From contig NC_088868.1 of NCBI RefSeq assembly GCF_032884065.1, positions 35,676,890 to 35,740,889 on the forward strand: DNA of 64,000 bases. The letters are read 5' to 3'. Each line of letters begins with the position of its first letter. The first letter of the stretch is position 1. Below, piece by piece: positions 22,992 through 35,059 of the stretch. Source of the stretch: Artemia franciscana. Taxonomy: Eukaryota; Arthropoda; Branchiopoda; Anostraca; Artemiidae. Below the pieces are notes generated by a model. That model was given only the letters and a program-made list of their open reading frames with translations, searched no databases and was not told where the DNA came from. A program made the position numbers and the translations under genes.

Positions 22992-24700
22992 CAAGTAGTT
23001 CGTGGTAACGAACTGTAGCAAGGAGCGACCCGGCTCAATAGTAACCGAAACTCTAAAAAATGGAATTTTGATACTAATAGTTACATAAGAAAATCGCATT
23101 TTAATGCTGATTTTAAATATATAACTTTCATCAAGATTAGTCTTACGTATCAAAAGTTACGAGCCTGAAAAAATTTGCCTCATTTTTGAAAATAGGGGAA
23201 AACACCCCCTAAAAGTCATACAATCTTAACGAAAATCACACCATCAGATTCAGCGTATAAGAGAACCTTATCGTAGAAGTTTCAAGATCCTATCTGCAAA
23301 AATGTGGAATTTCGCATTTTTTGCCAGAAGACAAATCGCGGATGCGTGTTTATTTGTTTTTTTTGTTTGTTTTTTTTTCCCAGGGGTGATCGTATCGACC
23401 CAGTGGTCCTAGAATGTTGCGAGAGGGCTCATTCCAACGGAAATTAAAAGTTCTAGTGCCCTTTTTAAGTGACAAAAAGAATTGGAGGGCACCTAGGTCC
23501 CCTCCCACGCTCATTTTCCCCCAAAGTCACCAGATCAAAATTCTGAGATAGCCATTTTATTCAGCATAGTTGACAAACCTAATAACTATGTCTTTGGGGA
23601 CGACTTACTCCCCCGCAGTTCCCGTGGGAGGGGTTGCAAGTTACAAACTTTGACCTGTGTTTACGTATAGCAATGGTTACTGGGAAGTATACGGACGTTT
23701 TCAGGGGGAGTTTTTTGGCTTGGGAGGGAGAGTTGACGGGGGAGGGGTTACGTGGGAGTATCTTTCCATGGAAAAACTTCTCATGGGGGAAGAGACTTTC
23801 AATGAAGGGGGCACTGGATTTTTAGCATTATTAAAAAAAAAACAATGAAAAAATAAATATGAGAAGTTTTTTTCTACTGAAGTGAGGAGCAGCATTAAAA
23901 CTTGAAACGAGCAGAAATTATTGCGCATATGAGGGGTTTACCTCCTCGTAATACCTCGCTCTTTACGCTAAAGTATTTTTAGTAATTTCAACTATTTATT
24001 GTACGTCCTTTGTGATTCAAGGGTCATTCTGAAGGAATTGGGACATAATTTAAGCTTTAGTGTAAAGAGCGAGGTATCGACGAGGGGTGAACTCTCTCAT
24101 ATACGCCATGAAAACATACGAATATAGAAGTTTGTTACCTAAGTTAATTCGTAAATTACGTCTATTTTTTACTAATGAAAATGTTCATAAAAAAATTAAA
24201 AGTTCTAGTTGCCTTTTTAAGTAATCAAAAAATTGGAGGGCAACTAGGCTTCCTCCCTCTCTCCTTTTTTCTCAAAATCTTCCGATTAAAACTATGAGAA
24301 AGCCATTTAGCAAAAAAAAAATTAATATGCAAATCTCGTTTTAATTATTTATGTGCGGAGAGCCAAGATCAAAACATGCATTAATTAAAAAACGTCCAGA
24401 AATTAAATTAAGAAAACAAGTCTTTTTAAATGAAAGTAAGGAGCGACATTAAAACTTAAAACAAACAGAAATTACTCCGTATATGAAAGGGGCTTTCCCT
24501 CCTCAACGCCCCGCTCTTTACGCTAAAGTATTTTACTGTTTTAAGAAGTAGAGTTAAGAGAAAGAGTCAAACTTTTGCGTAAAGAGCGGGGCGTTGAGGA
24601 GGAAAAGCCCCTTTCATATACGGAGTAATTTCTGTTCGTTTTAAGTTTTAATGTCGCTCCTTACTTTCATTTAAAAAAAAAACTTGTTTTTTTAATTTAA
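22992..24700 (+). repeat. R1 fold-back repeat, copy G (near full length)
   Basis: It runs from CAAGTAGTTCGTGG (one change in the usual CAAACAG) to AATTTAA, with flanking T on both sides. The terminal hairpin at about 24420-24690 has nearly perfect arms. Both arms share the copy-specific GGGGCTTTCCCTCCTCAACG variant and its complement. Confidence 0.85.
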
Positions 24701-24799
24701 TTTCAGAAAAGAGTGGCCTCAAGCCCATAGTAATTATTAATAATATTATAGTAAAAAATGAGCTCTAACCCATTGTACCTGAAATCCGGGTTGCAGCGG

Positions 24800-25577
24800 C
24801 TCTTTCTTTATGAAAATTATCTTTCCCACGGAAAATTCATTAAAGGAATGAAACTACCACGTAACTCCCCCCCCCCAGGAAAATAACGTCTCTCTACTTC
24901 TTTATAGCCAATACTATATGAAACAATGGATAAAGTTCATAGCATACAGTCCTTCTCCTCAGGTTTTTTTTTTTGGGGGGGGGGGTCAACTAACCATCAA
25001 AGACAGAGTTAAAATCTTTCGATTATGATGGACAAAATTGGCTTCTCAAAATTTTGATGGAACAGCTTTGGGGAAAAGGGGCGTGTGAAGGGGGCTAGCT
25101 GCTCTCTAGTATTTTTGTTCATACATAAAGGACGCTAGAACTTCTTATTTCCAGTCAACAAAGCCTTCTCCCAATATTATAGGATCACTGATTTAACACC
25201 ATAATCCATGAAAAAAACACCCATCTGTGATCTTGGTTCTAGCAAAAAATACAAAATACCACATTTTTGTACATATGAGATTGGAACTTCTACTGTAGGG
25301 TTCTCTGATTTGCTGAATATGATTGTTTGATTTTCATTAAGGTCACTTGATATTTTTGGGATGCTCCCCTATGTTTCCAAAGTCACACAAATTTTCTCTT
25401 GCTCGTAACTTTTGATGAGTAAGATTAAACTTGAGGAATTATATATATATTTCTAATAAGCATCTAAATTTGGCTCTTTTTATGTATCTATTGTTATCAA
25501 GCCTCTTTTTCTTAGAACTTTGGTTACGATTAAGCCGCATCACTCCTTAACTTTCGTTCGTTACACCGAACTGTTTT
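24800..25577 (-). repeat. R1 relic, copy H (diverged, left part)
   Basis: On -, recognisable R1 landmarks occur in order: a diverged AACAGTTCGGTGTAACGAACG end, the AAACTTTGGTTACG region, the GATGAGTAAGATTAAACTTGAGG region and the T tract region. The divergence is much greater than in copies A, G or M, so this is an old insertion. G and C runs (24870, 24975) interrupt it. Confidence 0.6.
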
Positions 25578-25832
25578 AATAAAGATAAAAGTGTTGTTTT
25601 ATAGAATACTGTTCGATTGGAAATGTATAAAGATTATAGAAATCTGAAGGACATTCAACAAATTGTAAATGTGGTTTTTCCTTTATTAAGTTACTTCAGG
25701 CTTGAGAAGGTGACACTAAAAAGAAGAGATGACTGTAAATCTCTCGTTGTTAGTTTTTGCCCATACAGATTATAAGATGCCCTTACTATGCTTCACAGCA
25801 TTTCTACTCCAGAAATGTCTTGCCAAATAGCC
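25578..25832. other. Unassigned sequence
   Basis: No gene, repeat or RNA recognised between the R1 relic and the poly-T tract. Confidence 0.4.
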
Positions 25833-25856
25833 TTTTTTTTTTTTTTTTTTTTTTTT

Positions 25857-25924
<68 letters not shown>
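25833..25924 (+). repeat. Poly-T tract, 92 bases
   Basis: A run of T with one A at 25858. It could be the reversed poly(A) tail of a retroposed sequence, but nothing to its right (minus-strand upstream) was recognised. Length in an assembly is unreliable. Confidence 0.9.
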
Positions 25925-25928
<4 letters not shown>

Positions 25929-27314
25929 GGCCAATCGAGATGAACTCACAAAGAACACATAGATGTACTCAAAAAAATTTCTACCAATCATTAAACATAT
26001 CTCTATATTGTTGCAGCAGGCTCGTATTGCTGTTATGTTAGTATGACCAATATTTATGAAAATTACTTGGAGTGGTGAACAAGAGGGAGAATAGAAAAGA
26101 GGTAGGATTGCAGAACTCTGGCTAATGGTTTTCAGCAGGGAAATTAAGATGGTACTTTTTTCAATCTAATCAACCTTTTATACTATTTTGAACTAAATCT
26201 GTAGCACTTGGTCTGTAGGGTGACATCGCCCCAGTTATTACATAATTTTTTTCTATGTAACATAAAAGATTATGTTCATATGCTTTCCATCACAAAGGTG
26301 GACAGGTTGAAAAGAGAGGGCTAACAAGTGCTGCAAGAAATTCTATCTATGATGGAGATGGGTGGGCTACCTTCACAAAGATTTTTTTCACCAATATTTA
26401 AATGGCAGCGTATCTTTCTTTTCCATTTCCCTATGATATTTAAAGGCTTCTGGATTTCCATAGAGATTGTCCCTAAATTACTTAAGAATGATTGCAAGGG
26501 TCAATTAATTGGAATCGACACTAATTTTAAAGCCCTAATTAAAAATTAATTTAAATTAATTAAAAAAAATAATTTAAAAAAATTAAAGCCTAATTTAAAA
26601 ATTTTAATTTTTAAGAACTGTAACTTATGGATGGAGTGTCTGCAAAGGCGTAGTCTCCATCTTTCTTGGATCAATTTCAGCTTATCTCAAGCTTTAATGT
26701 TGCTCTTTATTTTTACTCGAAAAGACATGTTCTTTGTTTAATGCTAGCTTGGAAATGAAAACAGTTTCAATATACTAAAACACATAACAGGTTTTTTGAA
26801 GTTTTAATACTTTTACGTTACTTAGGGTCAACCTTACCCTTCTTGGGAAAAGGAACATATTAAACGCCTCCAATTTCAGACCAACACCACGTGTGTTTAC
26901 CGTCAGATCTGTCAGAAGCGGGTAATTTCACTCAATATATGACTGCTTATTATCACTTTAAAAGGTTTACTTTATTATATTGATCTAACTTATTGGGATA
27001 ATAATAGCATTCCCATCCTTCCACTTTTCCTTAACATAGAGGTGAAAGAAAGACGAAGCTGCTGTATTAATCAGTCGTTCAAGTATTGTCGACGTATTTA
27101 AACCTGGATTATAATAGACCCTCTACTTCTAAGAAATTACTCTTCCCCATAATCAAATGATTAGAGAAAGAAAGATACGTCGCACTTTACTTAAGCCAGA
27201 AGGGTACCCGCATCTCAATTCAGTTGTATTTGAAGAGCAAAACGGGTTGTGTGGCCCCTTTAACACCACCCACAAAACCAAAATTTTACAATAAAGATAC
27301 TCTTTATTGATGGA
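25925..27314. other. No gene recognised; AT-rich with an R1 scrap
   Basis: Around 26540-26620 there is AATTTAAATTAATT-type simple sequence. At 26690-26750 a short stretch (TTTAATGTTGCTCTTTATTT) resembles a diverged R1 hairpin arm. No exon or RNA was found. Confidence 0.45.
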
Positions 27315-28522
27315 TTAAATAAAAAACAAGTTTTTAGAACTGAAAGTAAAGAGCGACAAAAAACTTAAAATGAACAATAAATTATTACAAATACGAAGGG
27401 GGATGCCCCCTCCTTAATACTTAATTCTTTATGCTAAAGTTTTTTTTATCACTTTTAAAAAAGCTTCTTTTTTTCCAATAAATCAATCCTTGTGGTTTAG
27501 GAGTCGTTCTTAAAGAATTAAAAAAAAAGGTAAAGGATACGGCATTAGACTTTACAGTCCCTACCGGCGGTGCTGATCTCCGTTTCTTGGCCCTTCAGCC
27601 AGGAAGTGCAATGGGGGGTTGGGGGCCAGCCATCCTGTGCTTTCGCACACCCTTCCTGTTTACCTTCCCCAGATTTCTCCAGGTACCCATTTGGAGCTGG
27701 GTCGACTCTGGCTAAGCTTACAGAGTCACGCCACTGACCCCCGTCCCAAACTAAAGAATTGGGTATACTGGGATTCGAACCCGCGTCCTCTCAGACAAAG
27801 GATCCCGAATCCAGCGCACCAACCAACTCGACCAGGACGGCCGAGTTGAAAGAATTAGTCTCGGCCAGGACGGCCGAGAAAGAATTAGGACAAAATTAAA
27901 ACTTCGCCGTAAAGAGCAAGGTGTTGAGAAGGGGGTAACCCCCTTCATATACATAATAATATCTGTTCATTTTAATTTCTGGTGTTGCTCCTTACTTTCA
28001 GTTGAAAAAACTTATCCTCTATCTTCTCTCTCTCCTGTCTATCCTCTTGTCGTACATCTTCTAGATAATTCCATCCCGGTGAACATTTCCCCCGGTCAAT
28101 TACCCTTAACATCTCCATACGTAAAATGAAGACAGAAAAGAGAAAGCAAGACATATAAAGATAATTTTGTGTGGGAATTATGGTGAGTCCACTCAATGTG
28201 ATGTTTCCCCTGAAAATTTCACCCCCAGGAAACTCCCCTCCCCATAGAAAATTCCTCTGTACAAAAAACCCCTTCAGAAAATCGCCCCCCACCCAAATAT
28301 GTATACATACTTCCCAATAACAAATGTTGTGTGCAACCAATGGGCAAATTTTATAACTTAAGGACCTTCCCCCAGGGGCTGTCGCGGGTGATGTTATATC
28401 CAAAGGCATAGTTATTGAGCCTTTCAAATCTGACCAAAAAATGGCTATATACAACTTTAATGGAACTATTTTGGGAAAAAGAAGCGTGGGAGGGTGCCTA
28501 GTCACTCTCCAATCTTTTTGGT
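27315..28522 (-). repeat. Old R1 relic, copy I
   Basis: Diverged hairpin arms at 27330-27440 and 27890-28010 enclose a loop with the R1 phrase GGAGTCGTTCTTAAAGAATT, which is split by the SINE at 27521-27848. Beyond 28010 the reversed R1 body continues to 28522, where R1 copy J interrupts it. The body resumes at about 30311 as copy K. The long minus-strand open frame here is repeat-derived. Confidence 0.6.
27521..27848 (-). mobile_element. tRNA-derived SINE
   Basis: On -, the head (27843 leftwards) carries a box A (TGGTCGAGTTGG) and a perfect box B (GGTTCGAATCC), spaced as in a tRNA with a distorted anticodon arm. A body with AAATGGGTACCTGG, common in tRNA-derived SINEs, follows. The element is flanked by AAAGAATTA at 27512-27520 and 27849-27857. 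A third AAAGAATTA at 27879-27887 follows a 21-base second scrap of the SINE head (27858-27878). The host sequence is the R1 phrase CTTAAAGAATTGGGAC. Confidence 0.85.
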
Positions 28523-28901
28523 CAAACAGTTCGTGGTAACGAACTGTAGTAAGGAGCGATCCGGCTCAATAGTAACCAAAACTCTAAAAAATTGAATTTT
28601 GATATCAATAGCTACATCAAAAGAATCGCATTTTAATGCTGATTTTAAATATATAAGTTTCATCAAGTTTAGTCTTACCCATCAAAAGTTACGAGCCTGA
28701 GAAAATTTGCCTTATTTAGGAAAATAGGGGGAAACACCCCCTAAAAGTCGTAGGATCTTAACGAAAATGACACCATCAGATTCAGCGTATCAGAGAACCC
28801 TACTGTAGAAGTTTCAAGCTCCTATCTACAAAAATGTGGAATTTTGTATTTTTTGCCAGAAGACAAATCACGGGTGCGTGTTTATTTGTTTTTTTTTTTT
28901 T

Positions 28902-28950
<49 letters not shown>

Positions 28951-30310
28951 CCCAGGGGTCATCGTATCGACCAAGTGGTCCTAGAATGTCGCAAGAGGGC
29001 TCATTCTAACGGAAATGAAAAGTTCTAGTGCCCTTTTTAAGTGACCAAAAAATTGGAGGGCACATAGGCCCCCTCCCACGCTCATTTTTTCCCCAAAGTC
29101 AACAGATCAAAATTTTGAGATAGCCATTTTGTTCCACATAGTCAAAAACCATAATAACTATGTCTTTGGGAATGACTTACTCCCCCAAAGTCCCTGGGGG
29201 TGGGGCTGCAACTTACAAACTTCGACCAGTGTTTACATATAATAATGGTTATTGGGAAGTGTACAGTCGGTTTCAGGGGATTTTTTTTGGTTTTGGGGGT
29301 GGGGTTGAGGGGAGGGGGCTATGTGGGAGGATATTTCCATGGAGAAATGTGTCATGGGGGAACAGAAATTCAATGAAAAGGGCGCAGGATTTTCTAAAAT
29401 TACTATAAAAAAACAATGAAAAAGTAAACATGGAAAAAAAAATTTCATTTGAAAGTAAAGAGTAGCATTGAAACTTAAAACGAACAGAGATTATCACGCA
29501 TGTGAGGGGTTCTAAAAATGCTTTAGCATAAAGAGCGAGGCATTTAGGAGGAGATAAATACCTCGCTCTTTATGCTATAGTATTTTTAGTAATTTCAACT
29601 ATTCATTCTACGGCCTTTCTGATTCAGGGGTCATTCTTAAAGAATTGGGACAAAACTTGCGATTTAGTGTAAAGAACGAGGTATTAACGAGGGTACAAAC
29701 CCTCTCATATACATAATAAAAATTAAAGAATATAAAAGTTTGTTACGTAAGATAATTCTTAAGTTACGTATATTTTTTACTAATAGAAAAATTCGTTAAA
29801 AATAAAAATTTATAGTTGCCTTTTTATGTAACCGAAAAATTGCATGGCAACTAGGCCTCCTTTCCCATCCCTTATTTCTCAAAATCGTCTGATCAAAACT
29901 AAGAGAAAGCCATTTAGCCAAAAAAGGAATTAATATGCAAATTTCATTTTAATAATTTATGTGTGGAGAGCCAAAATCAAACATGCATTAATTCAAAAAC
30001 GTTCAGAAATTACATAAAAAAAAACTAGTTTTTTTTAACTGAAAGTAAGGAGCGACATTAAAACTTAAAACGAACAGAAATTACTCCGTATATGAAATGG
30101 GTTGTCCCCTCCGCAATCCCTCGCTCTTTACGCTAAAGTTTGACTCTTTGCCACAATTCTGCTTTTTAATACAATTAAAAGCTTTAGCGTAAAGAGCGAG
30201 GGATTGCGGAGGGGACAACCCATTTCATATACGGAGTAATTTCTGTTCGTTTTAAGTTTTAATGTCGCTCCTTACTTTCAGTTAAAAAAAACTAGTTTTT
30301 TTTTATGTAA
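28523..30310 (+). repeat. R1 fold-back repeat, copy J (full length)
   Basis: Runs from CAAACAG to TTTTATGTAA, nested inside an older reversed R1 (copies I and K). A T tract fills 28889-28950 with one G. The terminal hairpin (about 30012-30300) carries GGGTTGTCCCCTCCGCAATC in one arm and its complement in the other. Comparison of the two flanks with other R1 copies shows no target duplication beyond one T. Confidence 0.85.
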
Positions 30311-30697
30311 TTACTTAAAGAGGGCACTAAAACTTTTAGATTTCGTTCGAATGAGCCCTCTCCCCATATTCTATTTGGTTGTACTGTTGGGTCGATACGA
30401 TCATCCCTGAAAAAAAAAAACATATTCGCGATCCTTCTTCTAGCAAAAAATGATGGTGAGATTTTAAGATTCTTCGGATTTTAAAGGGTGTTTTCCCCTT
30501 TTTTGAAAATAAGACCAATTTTCTCAGGCTCGTAGCCTTTGATTGGTAATACCAAACTTAATGAAATTTATATATTTGAATCAGCATAATACGCCAATTT
30601 CTTTGATATATCTATGGGCATAAAAAATGTATTTTTAGAATTGTGTTACTATTGAGCCGTGTCGCTCTTTACTTACAGTTCGTTACCACAAACTATT
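30311..30697 (-). repeat. Old R1 relic, copy K (continuation of copy I)
   Basis: Reversed R1 sequence from ACTTAAAGAGGGCACTAAAA to a diverged end (AATAGTTTGTGGTAACG on -). It continues the R1 body exactly where copy I stops at 28522, so I and K are one element split by copy J. Confidence 0.65.
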
Positions 30698-31029
30698 TTA
30701 TAGGCGTTAAAGTTGAGGAGCAAGGGTTTGGAAATACCAGAATGAGGATTTTAAAGACTTCCCTAACTTTTAGACTAAAGTGCTTAGATCCTCTTTTACC
30801 TTATGGGTTACATAACTTATCTCATGGAGGCAGATATTCAAAGATTCCCACTACTTCTAAGGATCACCGTCTAAAGCCCAAAGTGTATCAGACTTTAGAT
30901 TTCCCAATTTCAGTTCTTCCTCTTATCACAAGATTGAATTGCAGACAAATAGTTTTAAACAGAAGCAAAATGGTGGATAATGATAATTCTTAATGGCAAT
31001 TTGTATCAGGTATATCAATATATCAGGAG
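30698..31029. other. Unassigned; one open frame without family resemblance
   Basis: A 116-codon frame starts in R1 copy K and ends at 30993. Its non-repeat part (from about 30700) has no recognisable domain and no splice context. I do not call it a gene. Confidence 0.35.
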
Positions 31030-32412
31030 CAGAAACTCTAAAAACGGAATTTTAATACCAATAGTTACATAAAAAATATCGCATTTTAATACTGATTTTA
31101 GATATATATGTTTCATCAAATTTAGTCTTACCCATCAAAAGTTACGAGCCTGAGGAAATTTCCCTCATTTTAGACAATAGGGGGAAACACTCCCCAAAAG
31201 TAATAAAATCTTAACGAAAATCACACCGTCGGATTCAGCGTGTCAGAGAACACTATTGTAAAAGTTTCAAGCTCCTATCTACAAAATGTGAAATTTTGTA
31301 TTTTTTGCCAGAAGCCAGATCACGGATGCGTGTTTATTTGTTTTTTTTTCTTTTCCCCAGGGGTGATCAAACCGACCCAGGGGTCCTAGAATGTCGCAGT
31401 GGGCTCATTCTGACGGAAATTAATAGCTCTAGTACCCATTTTAAGTGACCAAAATATTGGAGGGCATCTAGGCCCCCTCCCATGCTAATTTTTTTCCAAA
31501 GTCATCAGATAAAAATTTTGAAACTATCATTTTGTTCAACATAACCGAAAAACCTAGTAACTATGTCTTTGGGGGTGACTTAATCCCCCACAGTCCCCAG
31601 GAGAGGGGTTGCAAGTTACAAACTTTGACCATTGTTTGCATACAGTACTGGTTATTGGGAAATGTGAACACGTTTTAAGGGGGATTTTTTCATGGTTAGG
31701 GGGTCAGAGGGAGGGGGTTACGTGGGAGGATCTTCCCATAGAGGAATTTACCATGAGGGAAGAGAATTTACACGAAGGGGGTGCAGAGCAAGGTATTGAC
31801 GAGGGGGCGAACCCCCTCATATACGTAATAAAAATACACAAGTATAGAATATAGCTATGTACGTTAATTCGTAAGTTACGTATATTTATTTCTAATAAAA
31901 ACGTTCGTAAAAAATAAAAAGTTCTAGTTGTCTTATTAAGTAACCAACAATTGAAGGGCAACTAGGCCTCCTCCCCAACCCTTTTTATCAAATTCGTCCG
32001 ATCAAAATTATGAGAAAGGCATTTAGCCAAAAAAAAAAAAATGTAAATTTTGCTTTTAATTATTAATTCACGGTGAGCCAAAATCAAAACTTGCATTAAA
32101 TCAAAAACGCTCAGAAATTACATAAACGAAAAACAAGTTTTAGCTGAAAGTAAGCAGCGACATTAAAACTTAAAACGAACAGAAATTATTCCGTATATGA
32201 AAGGGATTGTCCTCCCCTCATCGACACCTTGCTCTTAAGCTAAGGTTTTTTATTGTTTTAAAAAGCAGAGTCGTGAGAAAGAGTCAAACTTCAGCGCAAA
32301 GGGCGAGACGTCGAGGAGGGGACAAGCCCTTTCATATACGGAATAATTTCCGTTCGTTTTAAGTTTTAATGTCGCTCCTTACTTTCAGTTGAAAAAATTT
32401 AATTTTTTTAAT
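31030..32412 (+). repeat. R1 fold-back repeat, copy L (5'-truncated)
   Basis: It starts at GCAGAAACTCTAAAAACGG, lacking the terminal palindrome, and has an internal loss around 31785. It ends in a terminal hairpin at about 32140-32395. The arms here show more mismatches than in A, G or M. Confidence 0.75.
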
Positions 32413-32886
32413 TTTATTCGTGATCATTGATCAGCTCAAAGTTCTAAAACAGGCAACTCAGTACCTTTATTAAATGATGTATCATCATACACATTATGAT
32501 CATAAACATATTATTGGGGAAAAATGAGAAAAACAAACAATTGAACTAGAAATTCTATTTATATTGAATTTAAGAAGTGGAGTTTTTGGTCTCTAATATA
32601 TTCTGCTTCAAACTTTTCATATCAATCGTTTCCACTTTAAATTAAGGATTAGAAAATTATTTCAGCTCTGTATATGAGACAGCTTTTTGAAAGGGATTGA
32701 CTGAATTAATTCTGCTGAAGTGTAGTTTGAAACTATTTGATCAAAATGCATTTAATCACTCTTCCTCCTATTTTGTTTAGCTAACCCTATGAATTTTACT
32801 CTGAAACATTTTTATAACTCTAAAATTCATACATTCTACTATTTCTTAAAGAATATTTTATTATTGGCTATTTTTCAAGCACCAAA
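32413..32886. other. 3' flank of the homeobox gene
   Basis: No coding sequence recognised. On - it holds the poly(A) signal at 32857-32862 just after the homeobox gene stop. Confidence 0.5.
32857..32862 (-). terminator. Poly(A) signal AATAAA (minus strand)
   Basis: AATAAA on -, about 25 bases after the stop codon of the homeobox gene's last exon. This would give a very short 3' UTR. Confidence 0.55.
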
Positions 32887-33519
32887 TTACAAAGAGGGGT
32901 AATTTAATAACACATTTTCGACAACCCTATCGATATATTGTTGTAAGGTGCTATTTTGAGGCTCATTAGGTGGAGTCGGAGGACGACTGAACCTTGTTCC
33001 AAAATTTCCTTGGGTAACATAAAATCCCCTAGATGGATATCCACTTGGGTATCCTGGTAAAAATGAAGGATTTATTCGAGGTTGGGCATTATTAGTAGCT
33101 CGGAACTGGTAACGGTTAGTGTTTGGTATTGACTCGGTTACTGGCGACCAGCTGTATGATGAAGATTCACCAGTAGTATTTGGCTGATTAAATACTCCTT
33201 CGACTTCAATGGGTCGACGACGTCGATATTGACCTTCATGTTGACTTATTCTTCTTTCCAAGTGTTGGTGGGGAACATATGATCCATTAAAAGCATATCC
33301 ACTAGGGTATCTTAGTGAATAAGAGGCCTCAATTTGAGGTTCGACGTAATTAGATGTCGTTGGTAACTCACGATGGGTAGTGGTTTGATTTTGGTGGTTG
33401 TTGGTTGCTGATGACCCGTAATAGGAATTATTTGACGAAGAATCGCCAGTAGTAGTTTGTTGACTTAATAGGATCGTTCTTTGATGATATTCCTGAGCCC
33501 TCATGAACCAATATTCAAC
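32887..33519 (-). CDS. TALE homeobox gene, last exon: recognition helix and low-complexity tail
   Basis: The exon starts at 33519 after a good acceptor (TTTTCATTTCAG), in phase 0, and encodes 210 residues to the stop at 32887. It opens VEYWFMRAQEYHQ, which aligns with the end of TALE homeodomains (VNNWFINARRRI): W48 and F49 are kept, while Asn51 is Arg, Arg53 is Gln and Arg55 is Tyr. The rest is rich in Ser, Asn, Gln, Tyr and Pro and contains an RRRR cluster. An internal duplication of about 90 residues is marked by TTGDSSS/TTGESSS and two YPSGY motifs. The start codon at 33504 in the open frame is not the true start, because the reading frame continues upstream to the acceptor. It joins the exon at 37684-37913. 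Confidence 0.75.
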   Translation of the reverse strand, partial: VEYWFMRAQEYHQRTILLSQQTTTGDSSSNNSYYGSSATNNHQNQTTTHRELPTTSNYVEPQIEASYSLRYPSGYAFNGSYVPHQHLERRISQHEGQYRRRRPIEVEGVFNQPNTTGESSSYSWSPVTESIPNTNRYQFRATNNAQPRINPSFLPGYPSGYPSRGFYVTQGNFGTRFSRPPTPPNEPQNSTLQQYIDRVVENVLLNYPSL

Positions 33520-34300
33520 CTGAAATGAAAAAGAAAACTGTAAAAATGTCTTTGTAATAACTTAAGTCAAGTAAAATTTGTGTAATAAAAATCTAAAATA
33601 TTTATTGGTGGTGAAAAGTTGCAAAAACAACAAATTTTATTCTAACGTGCGACAGAAACAGTTGAGAAAAAATACAAAGGCATTCCTAAGCAGGGAAAAT
33701 AGGACGATAGGATATTTAAATTGCTGACTCTCAAATGTATTAGGTTTACAACCGTGTTTCAAGAAAAATATTAATCGATATTAGATCCTTTTGAAATTTG
33801 AATGATGGTGAGACCAAAAAAAATTTTTCTGGCTTTCTCGTAAAATACAGTAGATGAAGGTTGAAAGCAGATCATTACTGTTTGGAATAATGACATTTTC
33901 TATTGACTTAAGAAATGATCGATAACAGAAAAGAGTTCAAACATGGGAAATCCTCTAATTGAGAAGGGGGATGATTGACAAGGTGTCCAAGGAACAAATT
34001 AGTGATCCTCGGCCTTGCATAGGTTCTGTCCAGCGCAAAAGTGTTGTTCAATTTATTTATTTGTTTATGTTTGTGGATTAATAAACTTATATCTTATTAT
34101 AACTTATTACTTTATAACTTACAGTGCCAATCCTAAATCATCACGTTTCACAGTGATACAATGTATTTAAAATCCAATATTTCAAATCAATATAATGCAG
34201 GTGTGGGTAAACCCCACTTCAAATTCCTGTAAGATTTATCCTAGGGAGTAACCCCCATTTCGAGATTCAGAGATTTAGCTATGATTTGAATTTAATCAAC
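33520..34300. other. Intron sequence of the homeobox gene, unassigned
   Basis: AT-rich intron without recognised repeats. The 4.16-kb intron runs from 37683 down to 33520 on -. Confidence 0.5.
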
Positions 34301-34319
34301 AACCTAATTAATCAAAATA

Positions 34320-34960
34320 AATTTGTATGGTATTAAAATGAAAGCGAATCTCTCTATAATTACCAGCCTCCCTATTATCATCCTTTTTTATAGAGGGTTT
34401 CAATTTGACATTTCTTAAATCGCTGGGTAGCTCTTGTTTTTTTCAAGAATCATATTCATATTTTTCAGTATCTTGTCTCTATCAACACAATCATCATATA
34501 CGTAGAAAAAATCATTTGCAATAATATCAATACCTGGTACCTTATTATTTTTGAATCTTTTTAGTACTGTCACTAACTCGTCTTCTAAAAAATATTTCTT
34601 CACATCCAAAGTGTCACAAACTTGTTCATCTGTTTTTATATTGTTTTTCTGTTACTCTATCACGTTTATCACATTCAAAACATGCCCCGCCCATCTCCCT
34701 TTAACTTTTTCCTGATTATCATTAATCCTAACCGATTCCTATCTTGAACTGAGACAAGTCGAGATTGACTATTCCTTCACAATTTATTAAAATGCTAGTA
34801 CAATATTTTACTATTGAGCCTCCTAGCTGTGTCTTCCAGGCCTTCGGCGATTTTATCAATGGCTTCTACTAGATACTTTTGTGATTTATGTTTCAATATT
34901 GTATTCCTATCTTTCTTTGTATTCCTTCTATTTTCATATTATCTATCACTTTCTTTTTCA
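34320..34960 (-). mobile_element. LINE reverse transcriptase fragment (RTE/L1-like)
   Basis: On -, coding traces appear in LINE order. First comes a helical linker (AIDKIAEGLEDTARR), then GRWAGHVLNVIN, matching the usual RW..HF..LLN motif. KNNKVPGIDIIANDFF follows (the K-PG-D motif of RT), and then KKDDN..AGNYREI, the KKGD..NYR motif. A stop near 34660 and a frame change near 34430 interrupt it. Only the front of RT is present, in the homeobox intron and in the gene's own orientation. Confidence 0.8.
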
Positions 34961-35059
34961 GGCCCCTCCTCTTCTCTATTAACTTAATTAAGAATAAAAA
35001 ATCTAGTCCCAAAAAAGATTCTAAAAATGGTTTATTTTTCTATATTTTGTCAATATATT

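Noticed and set aside
25757-26041. 94-codon frame across poly-T
   Set aside because: Mostly poly-phenylalanine from the T tract.
27751-27843. True tRNA gene on -
   Set aside because: Boxes A and B are good, but the anticodon arm is distorted and a SINE body follows; it is a SINE head.
27972-28505. 177-codon open frame on -
   Set aside because: Composed of diverged R1 body and hairpin sequence; no domain and no conservation among copies.
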